The notes beneath the pieces are model-generated. The model saw nothing but the letters and a program-made list of their open reading frames with translations, had not been told where the DNA came from and did no database searches. From Gaiellasilicea sp963705515 (GTDB lineage: Bacteria; Actinomycetota; Thermoleophilia; Gaiellales; Gaiellaceae): DNA of 64,000 nucleotides. The position numbers and the translations under genes were made by a program. The stretch covers positions 496,001-560,000 of the forward strand of contig CAVPJV010000008.1 of the NCBI GenBank assembly GCA_963705515.1, in the 5' to 3' direction. Shown here piece by piece: positions 17,247 to 26,536 of this stretch. How positions within the stretch are numbered: the stretch's first letter is position 1; each line of letters opens with the position of its first letter.

Positions 17247-17660
17247 ATGACCCGCGACATGTCAGCGGGTCTGGATCGGGGGAGGCTGGAGCTCTATCTG
17301 CCGTCGGCGGAGACGGCGATCGGCCAGGCCCGGGCCGCAGTCGACCACCTGGAGGCCCTCGACGAGCATCCCGAGGCGCGGTTCGCGGTCAGGCTGCTCG
17401 TCAGCGAGCTGTTCACCAACGCCGTCAAGTACGGCGAACGGCGCGAGACCGCGCGCGTGCGCTTCGTCGTCGAGGTCGGCGATTCATGCGTGCGGGTCGA
17501 AGTCGGCGACCGCGGCGACGGGTTCGTCGCCGACCGCGTCGAGATGCCGGGGCCTGAGAGCGAATCGGGCCGTGGGCTCGCGTTCCTCGACGCACTCGCC
17601 ACCCGCTGGGGCGTGATCCGGAACGGCGAGAGCTGCGTCTGGTTCGAGCTCGATCTCTAG
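17247..17660 (+). CDS. RsbW-like anti-sigma factor kinase (HATPase fold)
   Basis: 137 aa from ATG 17247 (GTG 17238 is an alternative). GHKL ATPase boxes: N box LLVSELFTNAVKYG, G1 box DRGDGF, G2 box ESGRGLAFLDALATRWG. Single-domain proteins of this type bind sigma factors or anti-anti-sigma factors and phosphorylate the latter. No sigma factor or STAS gene is adjacent, so the partner is unknown. Confidence 0.85.
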   Translation: MTRDMSAGLDRGRLELYLPSAETAIGQARAAVDHLEALDEHPEARFAVRLLVSELFTNAVKYGERRETARVRFVVEVGDSCVRVEVGDRGDGFVADRVEMPGPESESGRGLAFLDALATRWGVIRNGESCVWFELDL

Positions 17661-17757
17661 CCCGGCGACGCGGACCGAGACGAGCTTCATCGGGACGTGG
17701 CTGGTGGCGTGAGCGGCGTGTGAGCCTCGCGTGAGCGGTGGTACCGACGATCGGGAC

Positions 17758-18525
17758 ATGTTCGGAACCCCGCTCGTCGTCACCGCCCTCGCACTCCTGC
17801 TTGGCAGCAACGAGCCGGCGCCGCAATCGCCCGCCAAGGCTCCCGCGCGGATCGAGGCGGTGCCGGTGCTGATGTACCACGTGCTCGCAGACCCTCCCGC
17901 CGGCGCGGCCTGGCCGCAGCTCTACGTCTCGCCTGCGGAGTTCGGCCGTCAGGTCGAATGGCTCGCCGAGCATGGTTACGAGGCAGTCACGCTCACGGAC
18001 GTGTGGCGGAACTGGCACGCGGACGCGGCTCTGCCGCAGCGGCCGGTGGTGATCAGCTTCGACGACGGGCACGCCAGCGTCCGGACGCACGCGCTGCCGA
18101 TCCTCTCGCGGCGCGGCTGGCGGGCCGTCCTGAACCTGAAGCTCGGCAATCTCGAGCCGGGGAGCTTCACGGACGCCGACGTCCGGCGCCTCGTCGCGGC
18201 CGGCTGGGAGCTCGGCGCGCACACCTTCACGCACCCTGATCTGCGCACCCTCGGCGACGCCGAGCTGGAGCGCGAGGTGGCCGGCTCGCGCGTCGAGATC
18301 GCGCGACGGTTCGGCGTCCCGGTCGACTTCTTCTGCTACCCGGCCGGACGCTACGACGCGAGGGTCGTCGCAGCAGTCCGTCGCGCGGGCTTCCTCGGCG
18401 CGACGACGACGGTCGAGGGCCTGGCGACGCCCGGCAGCCCCTACGAGCTGCGCCGTATCCGGGTCAGCCGGGGCGACGGTGTCCGCAGACTCGCTAGCGC
18501 GCTGCCGGCTCGAAGCGGAGCTTGA
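17758..18525 (+). CDS. Secreted polysaccharide deacetylase (NodB domain)
   Basis: 255 aa from ATG 17758, chosen because it gives an N-terminal hydrophobic segment (TPLVVTALALLLG) followed by a proline/alanine linker; GTG 17731 is possible. NodB/CE4 motifs: VISFDDGHAS (catalytic Asp and metal Asp), GAHTFTHPDL (two metal His), FCYPAGRYD (motif 3). It deacetylates N-acetylated glycans in or outside the cell wall. Its end overlaps purF on the opposite strand by 32 bases. Confidence 0.88.
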   Translation: MFGTPLVVTALALLLGSNEPAPQSPAKAPARIEAVPVLMYHVLADPPAGAAWPQLYVSPAEFGRQVEWLAEHGYEAVTLTDVWRNWHADAALPQRPVVISFDDGHASVRTHALPILSRRGWRAVLNLKLGNLEPGSFTDADVRRLVAAGWELGAHTFTHPDLRTLGDAELEREVAGSRVEIARRFGVPVDFFCYPAGRYDARVVAAVRRAGFLGATTTVEGLATPGSPYELRRIRVSRGDGVRRLASALPARSGA

Positions 18526-19876
18526 CCAGGTTGCGTCCCTCGGGGACGCGAGTCGGGTAGTCGCGGGTGAAGCAGGCGCGGCAGACCGACTGCTCCGGCA
18601 GCCGTGTGGCCGCCTGCATCCCCTCGAGCGAGAGGTAGTGGAGCGAGGTCGCGCCGATCAGCTCGCGCATCTGCTCGACGGAGCGGTGCGCCGCCGCGAG
18701 CTGCTCCTCGTCGGCCATGTCGATGCCGTAGAAGCACGGAGCGACGATCGGCGGCGACGAGACCCGCACGTGCACCTCGGCGGCGCCGGCGTCGAAGAGC
18801 ATCCGGACGAGCTGCTGCATCGTCGAGCCGCGCACGATCGAGTCGTCGACGATCACCAGCCGCTTGCCGTCGACCTCCGCCAGCGGGTTGAACTTCATCC
18901 TGATCCCCTGGCGGCGCAGGTGATCGTCCGGCTGGATGAACGTGCGGCCGACGTAGCGGTTCTTGATCAGGCCCTCGCTGTACGGGATCCCGGACGCGCG
19001 CGTGAAGCCGACGGCCGCGGGCGTGCCCGAGTCGGGGATCGGCATCACGAGGTCGGCCTCCACCGGCGCCTCCTGGGCGAGCCGCTCGCCCATGCGGACG
19101 CGGACACCGTGTACCTCGGCACCGGCCAGCGTCGAGTCCGGACGGGCGAAGTAGACATGCTCGAAGATGCAGAGCGCCTGCCGTCCCTCCGGGACCGCCT
19201 GCGTCACGTGGACGCCCTCCTCGTCGATCACGACCAGCTCACCGGGGCGGACATCGCGCTCGTAGACGGCGCCGATCAGATCGAAGGCGCACGTCTCCGA
19301 GGCGACGACCCAGTCGTCGCCGAGCCGTCCGAGCGCCAGCGGCCTGATCCCCTGCGGATCGCGGAAGGCGAGCAGCTTCCCCTCCGAGAGCGCGACGACC
19401 GAGTAGGCGCCCTCGAGGCGCGGCATCGCCTGCGCGACCGCTGCCGCGATCGGGGCGGGGTCGTTCGCGATCAGCGCCGCGATCACCTCGGTGTCGGAGG
19501 TGGCGCCGAGCGCGATCCCGTCGGCGGCGAGCCCGGCTCGCAGGTCGGTTGTGTTGGTCAGGTTGCCGTTGTGCCCGATCGCGACGGTGCGGGAGCGGCC
19601 GTGATGCACGAGCGGCTGCGCGTTCGCCCAGGCGTTCGAGCCGGTCGTCGAGTAGCGGGTGTGCCCGATCGCGACGTCGCCGGGGAGCGCCTGCAGCTTC
19701 TCCTCGTCGAACACCTGGGCGACGAGGCCCATGTCGCGGAGCACCGTCAGCCGGCCGCGGTCGGAGACCGCGATCCCCGCCGCCTCCTGGCCCCGGTGCT
19801 GGAGCGCGAAGAGGCCGAAGTACGAGAGCCGCGCCACGTCGCGGTCGGCGGAGCGGATGCCGAAGACGCCGCACAT
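18494..19876 (-). CDS. purF: Amidophosphoribosyltransferase
   Basis: 460 aa from ATG 19876. First committed step of purine synthesis. The N-terminal MCGVFGI gives the Cys2 nucleophile of the glutaminase domain, with LQHRGQEAAGIAVSD, HTRYSTTGSN and HNGNLTN. The C-terminal phosphoribosyltransferase has the PRPP loop VIVDDSIVRGSTM. Three late cysteines (SVCRACF and others) may be part of a cluster as in Bacillus PurF. Its start shares one base with the purL stop (TGATG), so the two are coupled. Confidence 0.96.
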   Translation of the reverse strand: MCGVFGIRSADRDVARLSYFGLFALQHRGQEAAGIAVSDRGRLTVLRDMGLVAQVFDEEKLQALPGDVAIGHTRYSTTGSNAWANAQPLVHHGRSRTVAIGHNGNLTNTTDLRAGLAADGIALGATSDTEVIAALIANDPAPIAAAVAQAMPRLEGAYSVVALSEGKLLAFRDPQGIRPLALGRLGDDWVVASETCAFDLIGAVYERDVRPGELVVIDEEGVHVTQAVPEGRQALCIFEHVYFARPDSTLAGAEVHGVRVRMGERLAQEAPVEADLVMPIPDSGTPAAVGFTRASGIPYSEGLIKNRYVGRTFIQPDDHLRRQGIRMKFNPLAEVDGKRLVIVDDSIVRGSTMQQLVRMLFDAGAAEVHVRVSSPPIVAPCFYGIDMADEEQLAAAHRSVEQMRELIGATSLHYLSLEGMQAATRLPEQSVCRACFTRDYPTRVPEGRNLVKLRFEPAAR

Positions 19877-21975
19877 CAGCCGTGCGCCTCGCGGAGCTCG
19901 GTGAGCGGGACGCCGAGCAGCGCGTCGTCTCCGACGACCCCCAGCCTGCGGATCGGGACGCCGCCGAGCCGATCGACGTCGGCGGGAGCGCACGCGAGCA
20001 CCGCCTGGCCGCCGCCCTCGCCGAACCAGGCGCGCGGGTCGGCCGGCAGCGAGACCTCGGCGCCGATCCCGGAGTGGAGGGCCGCCTTCGCGAGCGCGAC
20101 GGCGAGTCCGCCGAGCGAGACGTCATGGAGGAGCGAGCAGCTCGGCGCCGCTCGCCGGAGGAACTCGATCAGCGCTGCCTCTGCCTCGAGGTCGAGGCGC
20201 GCCGGGCGGCCGCCGACCTGGCCGAAGCGGGCCTGGTACTCGGAGCCGGCGAGCGCGACCGGCGAGGCACCGGCGAGCAGGACGACGTCGCCCTCGCGCC
20301 ATGCGCCCGGCACGCGGCGGACGTCCTCGAGCAGTCCGACGCAGCCGACGACGGGCGTCGGGTCGATCGCGCGCCCGTCGGTCTCGTTGTAGAGCGAGAC
20401 GTTCCCCGAGACGATCGGGATCCCCAGCGCCTCGCACGCCTCCGCCATCCCCTCGATCGACTCGACGAGCTCCCAGGCGATCGCCCCCTTCTCCGGGTTG
20501 CCGAAGTTGAGACAGTCGGTCAGGCCGATCGGCTCGGCGCCCGTGCAGGCGACGTTCCGCGCCGCCTCGAGCACCGCCAGCCGGCCGCCCGTGCGTGGAT
20601 CGAGTCGCCCCATCCGGCCGGTGCCGTCGAGCGAGACGGCGAGACCGCGGTAGCCCGGTCGCAGCCGCAGCACGGCCGCGTCGAGTCCCGGCCGCCGCAC
20701 CGTGCGCGAGCCGACGAGATGGTCGTAGCGGCGGTAGACGTGCGCGCGGCTGCGGATGTTGTCGCCGCCCAGCAGCTCGACGAGCGCCTGCGCATTGGGC
20801 GGCGCGTCCAGAGCACCTTGCAACAGACTGTTACTTGGCTCCGCGCGCGGTGCCGGCTCGACGGTGTAGCGCGGGCACTCGTCGGTGAGCAGCCGCGCCG
20901 GGATCTCGCCGACGACCTCGTCGTCCCAGAGCGCTCGCAGCAGGCCGGTGTCGGTGACCTCGCCGATGACAGCGTTGTGCAGCTCCCACCGCTCGCAGAC
21001 GGCGAGCACGTGCTCGAGCATCTGCGGGCGGACGACCGCGACCATCCGCTCCTGGCTCTCGGAGATCATCACCTCCCACGGCTCCATCGCCTCCTCGCGC
21101 AGAGGCACCTGGTCGAGGCGGAGGTCGATCCCGCACTCGCGCGCCATCTCGGAGAGGGAGGAGGCGAGGCCGGCGGCCCCGCAGTCCTGCAGCGACTCGA
21201 CGAGCCCCGACTCGACGAGCTCGACCGAGACCTCGATCAGCTTCTTGCCCATGAACGGGTCGCCGACCTGGACGGTCGGGCGCTTGTCGGCGTCGTCCTC
21301 GCCCAGCTCCTGGCTCGCGAGCACGGAGGCGCCGCCGATCCCGTCGCGCCCGGTCGTGGCGCCGTAGAGGACGACGAGGTTGCCCGGGCCGGTCGCGCCG
21401 GCGCGCGCGATCCGGTCGGCGGGCAGGAGCCCGACGCACATCGCGTTCACGAGCACGTTGTCGCTGTAGGTCTCGTCGAAGACGGCCTCGCCGCCGACCG
21501 TCGGAACGCCGACCGAGTTGCCGTAGGCGCCGATCCCGGCGACGGCGCGGTCGAAGCGTGGGTCGCCGGGCCCGAAGCGCAGCCCGTCGAGCAGGGCGAT
21601 CGGCCGCGCCCCCATCGCGATGATGTCGCGCAGGATCCCGCCGACGCCGGTCGCCGCCCCCTGGAAGGGCTCGACCGCGGACGGGTGGTTGTGGCTCTCG
21701 ACCTTGAAGCAGACCGCCTCGCCCTCGCCGAGATCGAGCACGCCGGCGTTCTCACCTGGGCCCTGCAGCACGCGTTTCCCCTCAGAGGGAAGCCGCTTCA
21801 GGAGGAGGGCCGAATGCTTGTACCCGCAGTGCTCCGACCAGAGCAGCGAGAAGACCGCCAGCTCGAAATGGTTCGGCTCGCGCCCGAGCAGCTCGACGAT
21901 GCGCTGCAGTTCCCCGTCGGTCAGTCCGAGCGCGCGGTGGATGGGCTGATCGGCGACCTGGGACAGGTGGTTCAG
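19876..21975 (-). CDS. purL: Phosphoribosylformylglycinamidine synthase, large subunit
   Basis: 699 aa if begun at CTG 21975. Small-type PurL that works with PurS and PurQ (both encoded at about 45 kb). The N-terminus reads NHLSQVADQPIHRALGLT, then LLWSEHCGYKHSALLLKR and VLQGPGENAGVLDLG. Later blocks: KVESHNHPSAVEPFQGAATG, GGASVLASQE, LQDCGAAG, SGNVSLYNET and LLHDVSLGG. No ATG, GTG or TTG lies in frame upstream of GTG 21771, yet about 68 conserved residues precede that GTG, so the real start is probably CTG 21975 or was miscalled. Coupled to purF by TGATG. Confidence 0.92.
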   Translation of the reverse strand: MNHLSQVADQPIHRALGLTDGELQRIVELLGREPNHFELAVFSLLWSEHCGYKHSALLLKRLPSEGKRVLQGPGENAGVLDLGEGEAVCFKVESHNHPSAVEPFQGAATGVGGILRDIIAMGARPIALLDGLRFGPGDPRFDRAVAGIGAYGNSVGVPTVGGEAVFDETYSDNVLVNAMCVGLLPADRIARAGATGPGNLVVLYGATTGRDGIGGASVLASQELGEDDADKRPTVQVGDPFMGKKLIEVSVELVESGLVESLQDCGAAGLASSLSEMARECGIDLRLDQVPLREEAMEPWEVMISESQERMVAVVRPQMLEHVLAVCERWELHNAVIGEVTDTGLLRALWDDEVVGEIPARLLTDECPRYTVEPAPRAEPSNSLLQGALDAPPNAQALVELLGGDNIRSRAHVYRRYDHLVGSRTVRRPGLDAAVLRLRPGYRGLAVSLDGTGRMGRLDPRTGGRLAVLEAARNVACTGAEPIGLTDCLNFGNPEKGAIAWELVESIEGMAEACEALGIPIVSGNVSLYNETDGRAIDPTPVVGCVGLLEDVRRVPGAWREGDVVLLAGASPVALAGSEYQARFGQVGGRPARLDLEAEAALIEFLRRAAPSCSLLHDVSLGGLAVALAKAALHSGIGAEVSLPADPRAWFGEGGGQAVLACAPADVDRLGGVPIRRLGVVGDDALLGVPLTELREAHG

Positions 21976-22019
21976 TGTAGACGGGAAGGCCGACGGCGGC
22001 GGGCGCGTTTGGAGGAGGT

Positions 22020-22922
22020 GTGAGCCGTCGCCACCTCCTGATGCTCGGCGCGCTCGCAGCGATCTGGGGATCGTCGTTCATGTTCATCACGATCGCGTTG
22101 CGAGATCTCGCGCCGTCGACGCTGATCCTCTTCCGGATGGGCTTCGGCGCGCTCGCGCTGGCGGTCTTCGTGCGCATGGCGGGCTACGGCCTGGCGCAGC
22201 TGCGGCCCTACGCCTGGCCGCTTGCGCTCCTCGCCCTGATCAACACGGCGGTGCCGTTCTTCCTGATCGCCTGGGGCCAGCAGTACATCGACTCCGGCCT
22301 CGCCGCGATCTTCAACGCTTCCGCGCCGCTCTTCACCGCGCTCTTCGCCCTCTCGATCGACCGGAGCCAGCGCGTCACCGGCACGCGGCTCGCCGGCGTC
22401 GTGCTCGCCTTCGGCGGCGTCGTCCTCCTGGTCGGCTTCGAGCTCGGCGGCGGCGAGCGGGCCGTCGCCGGAGCGCTGGCCGTGGTCGCCGCGGCCGCCT
22501 TTTACGGCATCGGCGGGCTCTACGCCGGCAAGCGCTTCGCCGATCTGCCGCCCGCGCTCGTCGCGTTCGGGTCGCTCGCCTGGGCGACGCTCTTCGTCCT
22601 GCCGGTCGGCGCCGCGCAGGCGACGACGTTCGGCTGGGAGACGTTCCTCTCCGTGCTGTATCTCGGCGTCGCCGCCACCGGCGTCGCCTACCTCCTCTAC
22701 TTCGGCCTGATCGCGGGCGCGGGCGCGTCGAAGGCGGTCCTCGTCACCTACCTCGTGCCGTCGCTCGCCCTCGTCTACGGCGCGGTGTTCCTCGACGAGT
22801 CGATCACGCTGGTCTCGCTCGTCGGTCTCGCGCTCGTGCTCGCGGGCGTCGCGCTCGGCACGGGCACGGTCGGAAGGAGCCGTCGGGCGCGCCGCGCACG
22901 CGCCGCTAGCCTGACCCGATGA
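22020..22922 (+). CDS. EamA/DMT-family exporter (first of a tandem pair)
   Basis: 300 aa, GTG start preceded by GGAGGAGG. Ten predicted membrane helices in two EamA repeats. Shared signature with the next gene: FFLIAWGQQYIDSGLAAIFNA in repeat one, and SKAVLVTYLVPSLALVYGAVFLDESIT in repeat two. Probably an amino-acid or metabolite exporter; substrate unknown. Its TGA overlaps the ATG of the paralogue (ATGA). Confidence 0.9.
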   Translation: MSRRHLLMLGALAAIWGSSFMFITIALRDLAPSTLILFRMGFGALALAVFVRMAGYGLAQLRPYAWPLALLALINTAVPFFLIAWGQQYIDSGLAAIFNASAPLFTALFALSIDRSQRVTGTRLAGVVLAFGGVVLLVGFELGGGERAVAGALAVVAAAAFYGIGGLYAGKRFADLPPALVAFGSLAWATLFVLPVGAAQATTFGWETFLSVLYLGVAATGVAYLLYFGLIAGAGASKAVLVTYLVPSLALVYGAVFLDESITLVSLVGLALVLAGVALGTGTVGRSRRARRARAASLTR

Positions 22923-23822
22923 AGCGGTACTGGCCGATGCTGCTGACGCTCGCCGCCGTCTGGGGCGCGTCGTACCTCTTCATCAAGGTCGCCGTCGACG
23001 AGATCGAGCCGGCGCCGATGATGGCCTTCCGGACGCTGCTCGCGGCGGCGGTGCTGTTCGGCTACGTCGTCTGGCGGCTCGGCCGCGAGCGGGCCTTCGG
23101 CGAGTTGAGAGCGGCGTGGCGGCACTGCCTCGTACTCGGCGTTCTCAGCGCGGCACTCCCCTTCTGGCTGGTCGCCTGGGGCGAGCAGTACATCGACTCC
23201 GGCCTGGCCGCGGTCGTGCAGGCGTCGGTGCCGATCTTCAACGCGCTCCTGGTCCTGCGCTTCCTGCCGCACGAGCGCCTGACGCGGATCCGCGCGCTCG
23301 GGCTCGCGATCGGGATCGTCGGTGTCGCCGTGGTCACCGGAATCCACCCCGAGGGCGGCAGCCTGGCGATCCTCGGCGCGTTCGCCGTCGTCCTCTCCTC
23401 GCTCTCGTATGCCGCCGGCGGCGTCTACGGCCAGCGTGCCGTCTCCGGCACCGCCGGGCCGGTGCTGGCGGCCGGGTCGATGCTCGACGGCCGGCCTGAT
23501 CCTGCTGCCGTTCGCGCTCTTCCAGCGTCCGGACGCGGTCCCGTCGCTCGAGGCGGTCGCGTCCGTGCTGGCGCTCGCGCTGCTCGGGACCGCCTTCGCC
23601 CAGCTGATCCTCTTCCGCATGCTCGCGCTGCACGGCTCGTCGCGCCTCTCGCTCGTCACCTACCTGATGCCGGGCTTCGCGCTCGTCTACGGCGCCGTGC
23701 TCCTCGACGAGGCGATCACCGCGGCCACACTCGTCGGGCTCGCGCTGATCCTCGGCGGCGTCGCGCTCGCCTCGGGCGCCGTGCGCCTCCCCTGGCGCGA
23801 GGCCGCCACCGTCCGCCCGTGA
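22919..23822 (+). pseudogene. EamA/DMT-family exporter, second of the pair, frameshifted
   Basis: Starts MKRYWPMLLTLAAVWGASYLF and follows its neighbour closely (LVAWGEQYIDSGLAAVVQA). Near 23487, in GGCCGGCC, the frame shifts by one base. Beyond it the other frame continues as GLILLPFALFQRP through SRLSLVTYLMPGFALVYG to a normal end at TGA 23822. One extra base is enough to explain it. The downstream acetyltransferase start overlaps this stop, so the gene was functional until recently or the base is a sequencing error. Confidence 0.82.
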
Positions 23823-24325
23823 GCGTCTCGATCCGTCCGGCCGTCGCCGCGGACGTCGACTTCCTCGTCGAGCTCTACGCCGACGAGGACGTGCGGCCGT
23901 TCCTCGCCGCGGCGGGGTCGTACGACCGCGACGGCGTCGTCGCCAAGGTCGAGCAGGACGCGGAGCGCGGAGGCGTGATGATCGTCGAGCTCGACGGCGA
24001 GCGCGCCGGCGCGATGGCGTGGGAGCTGACCAACCGGCGCAGCGGGATCGTCCACGTCAGCGGCCTCGCCGTCCATCCCGGCTTCCGCGGCCGCCGCCTG
24101 GCCGACGAGGCCGCCCGGCTCTTCCAGCGCTATCTGATCCACGAGCGCGGCTTCCACCGGATCGAGCTGGAGGTGTACGGCTTCAACGAGCGGGCGCAGC
24201 GGCATGCGGAGCGCTCGGGCTTCGTGCGCGAGGGCGTCAAGCGGCAGGCGTACCGCCGCGGCGACGGCTGGGTCGACGGCGTGCTCTACGCGCTCGTCGC
24301 CGAGGACCTCGAGCCGCCGAGGTAG
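23819..24325 (+). CDS. GNAT-family N-acetyltransferase
   Basis: 168 aa from GTG 23819, overlapping the transporter stop (GTGA). GNAT features: VSIRPAVAADVDFLVELY at the start, acetyl-CoA loop VSGLAVHPGFRGRRLADEAAR (motif A, RGRR variant), and the C-terminal IELEVYGFNERAQRHAERSGFVREG typical of RimJ/RimL-like or amino-acid/aminoglycoside acetyltransferases. Substrate unknown. Possibly co-exported chemistry with the two DMT pumps. Convergent with the ArsR-type regulator, overlapping it by 40 bases. Confidence 0.88.
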   Translation: MSVSIRPAVAADVDFLVELYADEDVRPFLAAAGSYDRDGVVAKVEQDAERGGVMIVELDGERAGAMAWELTNRRSGIVHVSGLAVHPGFRGRRLADEAARLFQRYLIHERGFHRIELEVYGFNERAQRHAERSGFVREGVKRQAYRRGDGWVDGVLYALVAEDLEPPR

Positions 24326-25387
24326 GCGGTCAGCAGGTCGCCGGTCTGCGGCAGGTCGGTGCGCAGGCTGTAGACGTTCTCGTCCCCGTCGCGGATCGTC
24401 ACGAACCCGGCCTGGCGCAGGATCGCGAGATGGTGATGTGCGGTCGACTTGGCGACGCCGAGCTCGGCTGCCGCCTCGGAGAGCTTCATCGGCCCGTCGC
24501 TGAGGCGCCGCAGCAGCTTCAGCCGGCCCTCGTCGCCGAGCGCCTTGTAGACCCGCGCGACCTCGGCCGGCGAGGCGCCCTCCTCGGGGGCGGGTGCGAT
24601 CGGATAGCAGAAGATCTTCGTGCTCTTGTGCTCCCAGAGGATCACCCAGGGGCGCATGAACCAGCTCGGGAAGAACACGAGCCTCCGGATCGCGGCGGGC
24701 GGGCTGTACTGGTAGCCGCGGGTCGCCAGCTCGACGAGCTGCTCCGGCGAGTGCCGCTTCGCGAGCGCCCGCTTCGCCTCGGCATCGCGCTCCGCCGCCG
24801 CGCGCCACTCCTGCTCGTGCGGCGCGAAGACGTGCTCGTACCAGCGCGGGAGCAGGTCGACGATCCGCGACTTCACCTCGAGTCCGTCCATCTGGAGGAG
24901 GCCGCGGTAGAGCTCGTGCTTGTCCGACCACTCGGCGAGCGCCTCCAGCACCTGGTCGATCGCGGCCTCGTCGCCGCGCGCCGCGCTCTCGACGATGTCG
25001 GGCGGGATGTGCCCCGACGTCGTGTCGTAATGGCCGAAGAGGTGCAGCTTCAGCTCGACCGGGTCGATCGCCTCGCAGCCGCTCCATGAAGGCGGCGAAC
25101 GTCCGCGGGCTCGGCGTCTCGTAGACGATCCCGAGCAGGTGGGCGGCCACTTTCATGTCGCCCAGCCGCAGCTCGAGGACCTGCTCGCGGAGATCGTTCG
25201 GGACCGACTCGAGCTGTGTCTCGAGCCACTCCGCGCCGAGGTCGAACGTGTCGTGGTCGCCCCGGTCGGCGACGGCGCAGATGCTCATCAGCACCTCGGC
25301 CGCCTCCGCCACCTCGATCTCGACCGTGACCGCGCCGGGACGGGAGAGGTCGAGCACCTGTGCTCGCGGATTCTGTTCGACAGCCAT
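24286..25387 (-). pseudogene. ArsR-type transcriptional regulator with long N-terminal domain, frameshifted
   Basis: ATG 25387. About 365 aa after correction. The N-terminal half (VTVEIEVAEAAEVLMSICAVAD...) is followed after TFAAFME by a one-base shift near 25080, where the other frame carries on as GCEAIDPVELKLHLFGHYDT. The C-terminal part is a winged helix: VARVYKALGDEGRLKLLRRL, LSEAAAELGVAKSTAHHHLAIL, FVTIRDGDENVYSL. This is the large ArsR type with an extra ligand domain. It is divergent from a small gene at 25489; a palindrome over that promoter is its likely operator. Confidence 0.8.
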
Positions 25388-25420
25388 GGAACGGACGCAG
25401 CGTACTCGCAATCAAAGGGC

Positions 25421-25456
25421 TTGACAAGGGGAGGTGTCGTTCGATAACTTTCGAAC
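25421..25456 (+). promoter_or_regulatory. Sigma-70-type promoter with overlapping palindromic operator
   Basis: TTGACA (25421-25426) is followed 16 bases later by GATAAC (25443-25448) as -10. The perfect inverted repeat GTTCGA-N6-TCGAAC (25439-25456) covers the -10. It lies between the divergent ArsR-type gene and the small gene at 25489. Binding there would block the promoter, as expected for an ArsR repressor. Sequence elements are seen; the protein-DNA match is inference. Confidence 0.62.
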
Positions 25457-25488
25457 AGATCAAGCATGTCGAATGCGTTAGGAGCCCG

Positions 25489-25695
25489 ATGTACGCAGCG
25501 ACCGACTTTGACGCCCAGATCATCCACGACCGGCAGCAGGACCGGCTGGCCGCCGCTGCCGTGCACCGGCTCGTCCCGTCGAGCCCGGCCCGCAGCAGGA
25601 TCGCGCGCTCCCTCCGGCGCACCGCGGACCGGCTCGACGCGGCGACCGCCTCGACGAGCCCGGTGCGAAGCGCAGTTCCCGGCGGCGGCTGCTAG
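25489..25695 (+). CDS. Small basic protein of unknown function under the ArsR-site promoter
   Basis: 68 aa from ATG 25489 with GGAG four bases upstream. Begins YAATDFDAQIIHDRQQDRL and then has many Arg/Ala, with a tail ending PGGGC. It is the only gene directly downstream of the promoter/operator at 25421-25456, so it is the probable target of the adjacent regulator. It ends four bases inside the convergent hydrolase. No function recognised. Confidence 0.65.
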   Translation: MYAATDFDAQIIHDRQQDRLAAAAVHRLVPSSPARSRIARSLRRTADRLDAATASTSPVRSAVPGGGC

Positions 25696-26519
25696 CCGCC
25701 GCCGGGGCCTCGTGCCCCGAGCAGGAACTCGAGCAGGATCGGGTTGACGACCTCGGGGCTGCGGATGTCGGGCCTGTGCCCGCCGCCCGGGATCACCACG
25801 AGCCGCGCATCGGGTAGGTCGTCTGCGATCGCTCGGGCGGTCTCCAGGGGCACGGGTACGTCGCCCTCGCCGTGGACGACGAGCGCCGGGCACTGGACTC
25901 GCGCGAGGCTGCGGGCCGGTGTGACCCAGTCGAGCTCGAGCTCCTGCGCCGCCACGATCTCGGGTGAGGCGTCGAGCCCGATCGCGATCATCTCCTCGAT
26001 CACCTCCGCCGAGTCCGGCTCGCTGAAGACCGCGTGCATGAACGGGACGACGAATCCGGGCCAGTCGTCCCGCCAGCGTTGCAGCCGGTCCGGGGCGGGC
26101 GGCTGTGGATCCGGCTCCAGCCGCATATAGGGCGCAACGGCTGCGATCCGTGTGACCCGCTGCGGGTGCTCCGCGGCGAGCAGCACCGCCGCGTTCAGCC
26201 CGCGCGAGGCGGTGACGGCGGCGGCGTCCTCGACGCCGGTTGCGTCCATGACCGCCAGTGCGTCGGCCGCGTGGAGCGGAAAGTCGTAGCCGCTCGCCGG
26301 CCGTTCGCTCTCGCCGGCTCCGCGCGGGTCGAAGGTGACGACGGTTGCGTGCGGCTCGAGCGCGGCGACCTGGTGGCCGACAACGCGCGCGTCGACGAGG
26401 TTCCAGGTCGGAACGAAGAGGATGCTCTGGCCTGCGTCGCCGTACCGGCGCCAGGCGATGCGCGTCCCGTCGACGCTCGTCGCGAGGCCGCGATTGCGGG
26501 GCTTCGGCGCAGGGATCAC
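25692..26519 (-). CDS. Alpha/beta hydrolase
   Basis: 275 aa, GTG start. Fold features: ILFVPTWNLVDARV, VVTFDPRGAGESERP, nucleophile elbow VTASRGLNAA (Ser in an S-R-G context; the first glycine of GxSxG is Thr), PALVVHGEGDVPVP with the acidic residue, and GGGHRPD with the catalytic His. Similar to N-terminal hydrolase modules linked to cyclases or LuxR proteins, but single-domain here. Substrate unknown. Confidence 0.85.
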   Translation of the reverse strand: MIPAPKPRNRGLATSVDGTRIAWRRYGDAGQSILFVPTWNLVDARVVGHQVAALEPHATVVTFDPRGAGESERPASGYDFPLHAADALAVMDATGVEDAAAVTASRGLNAAVLLAAEHPQRVTRIAAVAPYMRLEPDPQPPAPDRLQRWRDDWPGFVVPFMHAVFSEPDSAEVIEEMIAIGLDASPEIVAAQELELDWVTPARSLARVQCPALVVHGEGDVPVPLETARAIADDLPDARLVVIPGGGHRPDIRSPEVVNPILLEFLLGARGPGGG

Positions 26520-26536
26520 GCGGCGATCGTATGCAG

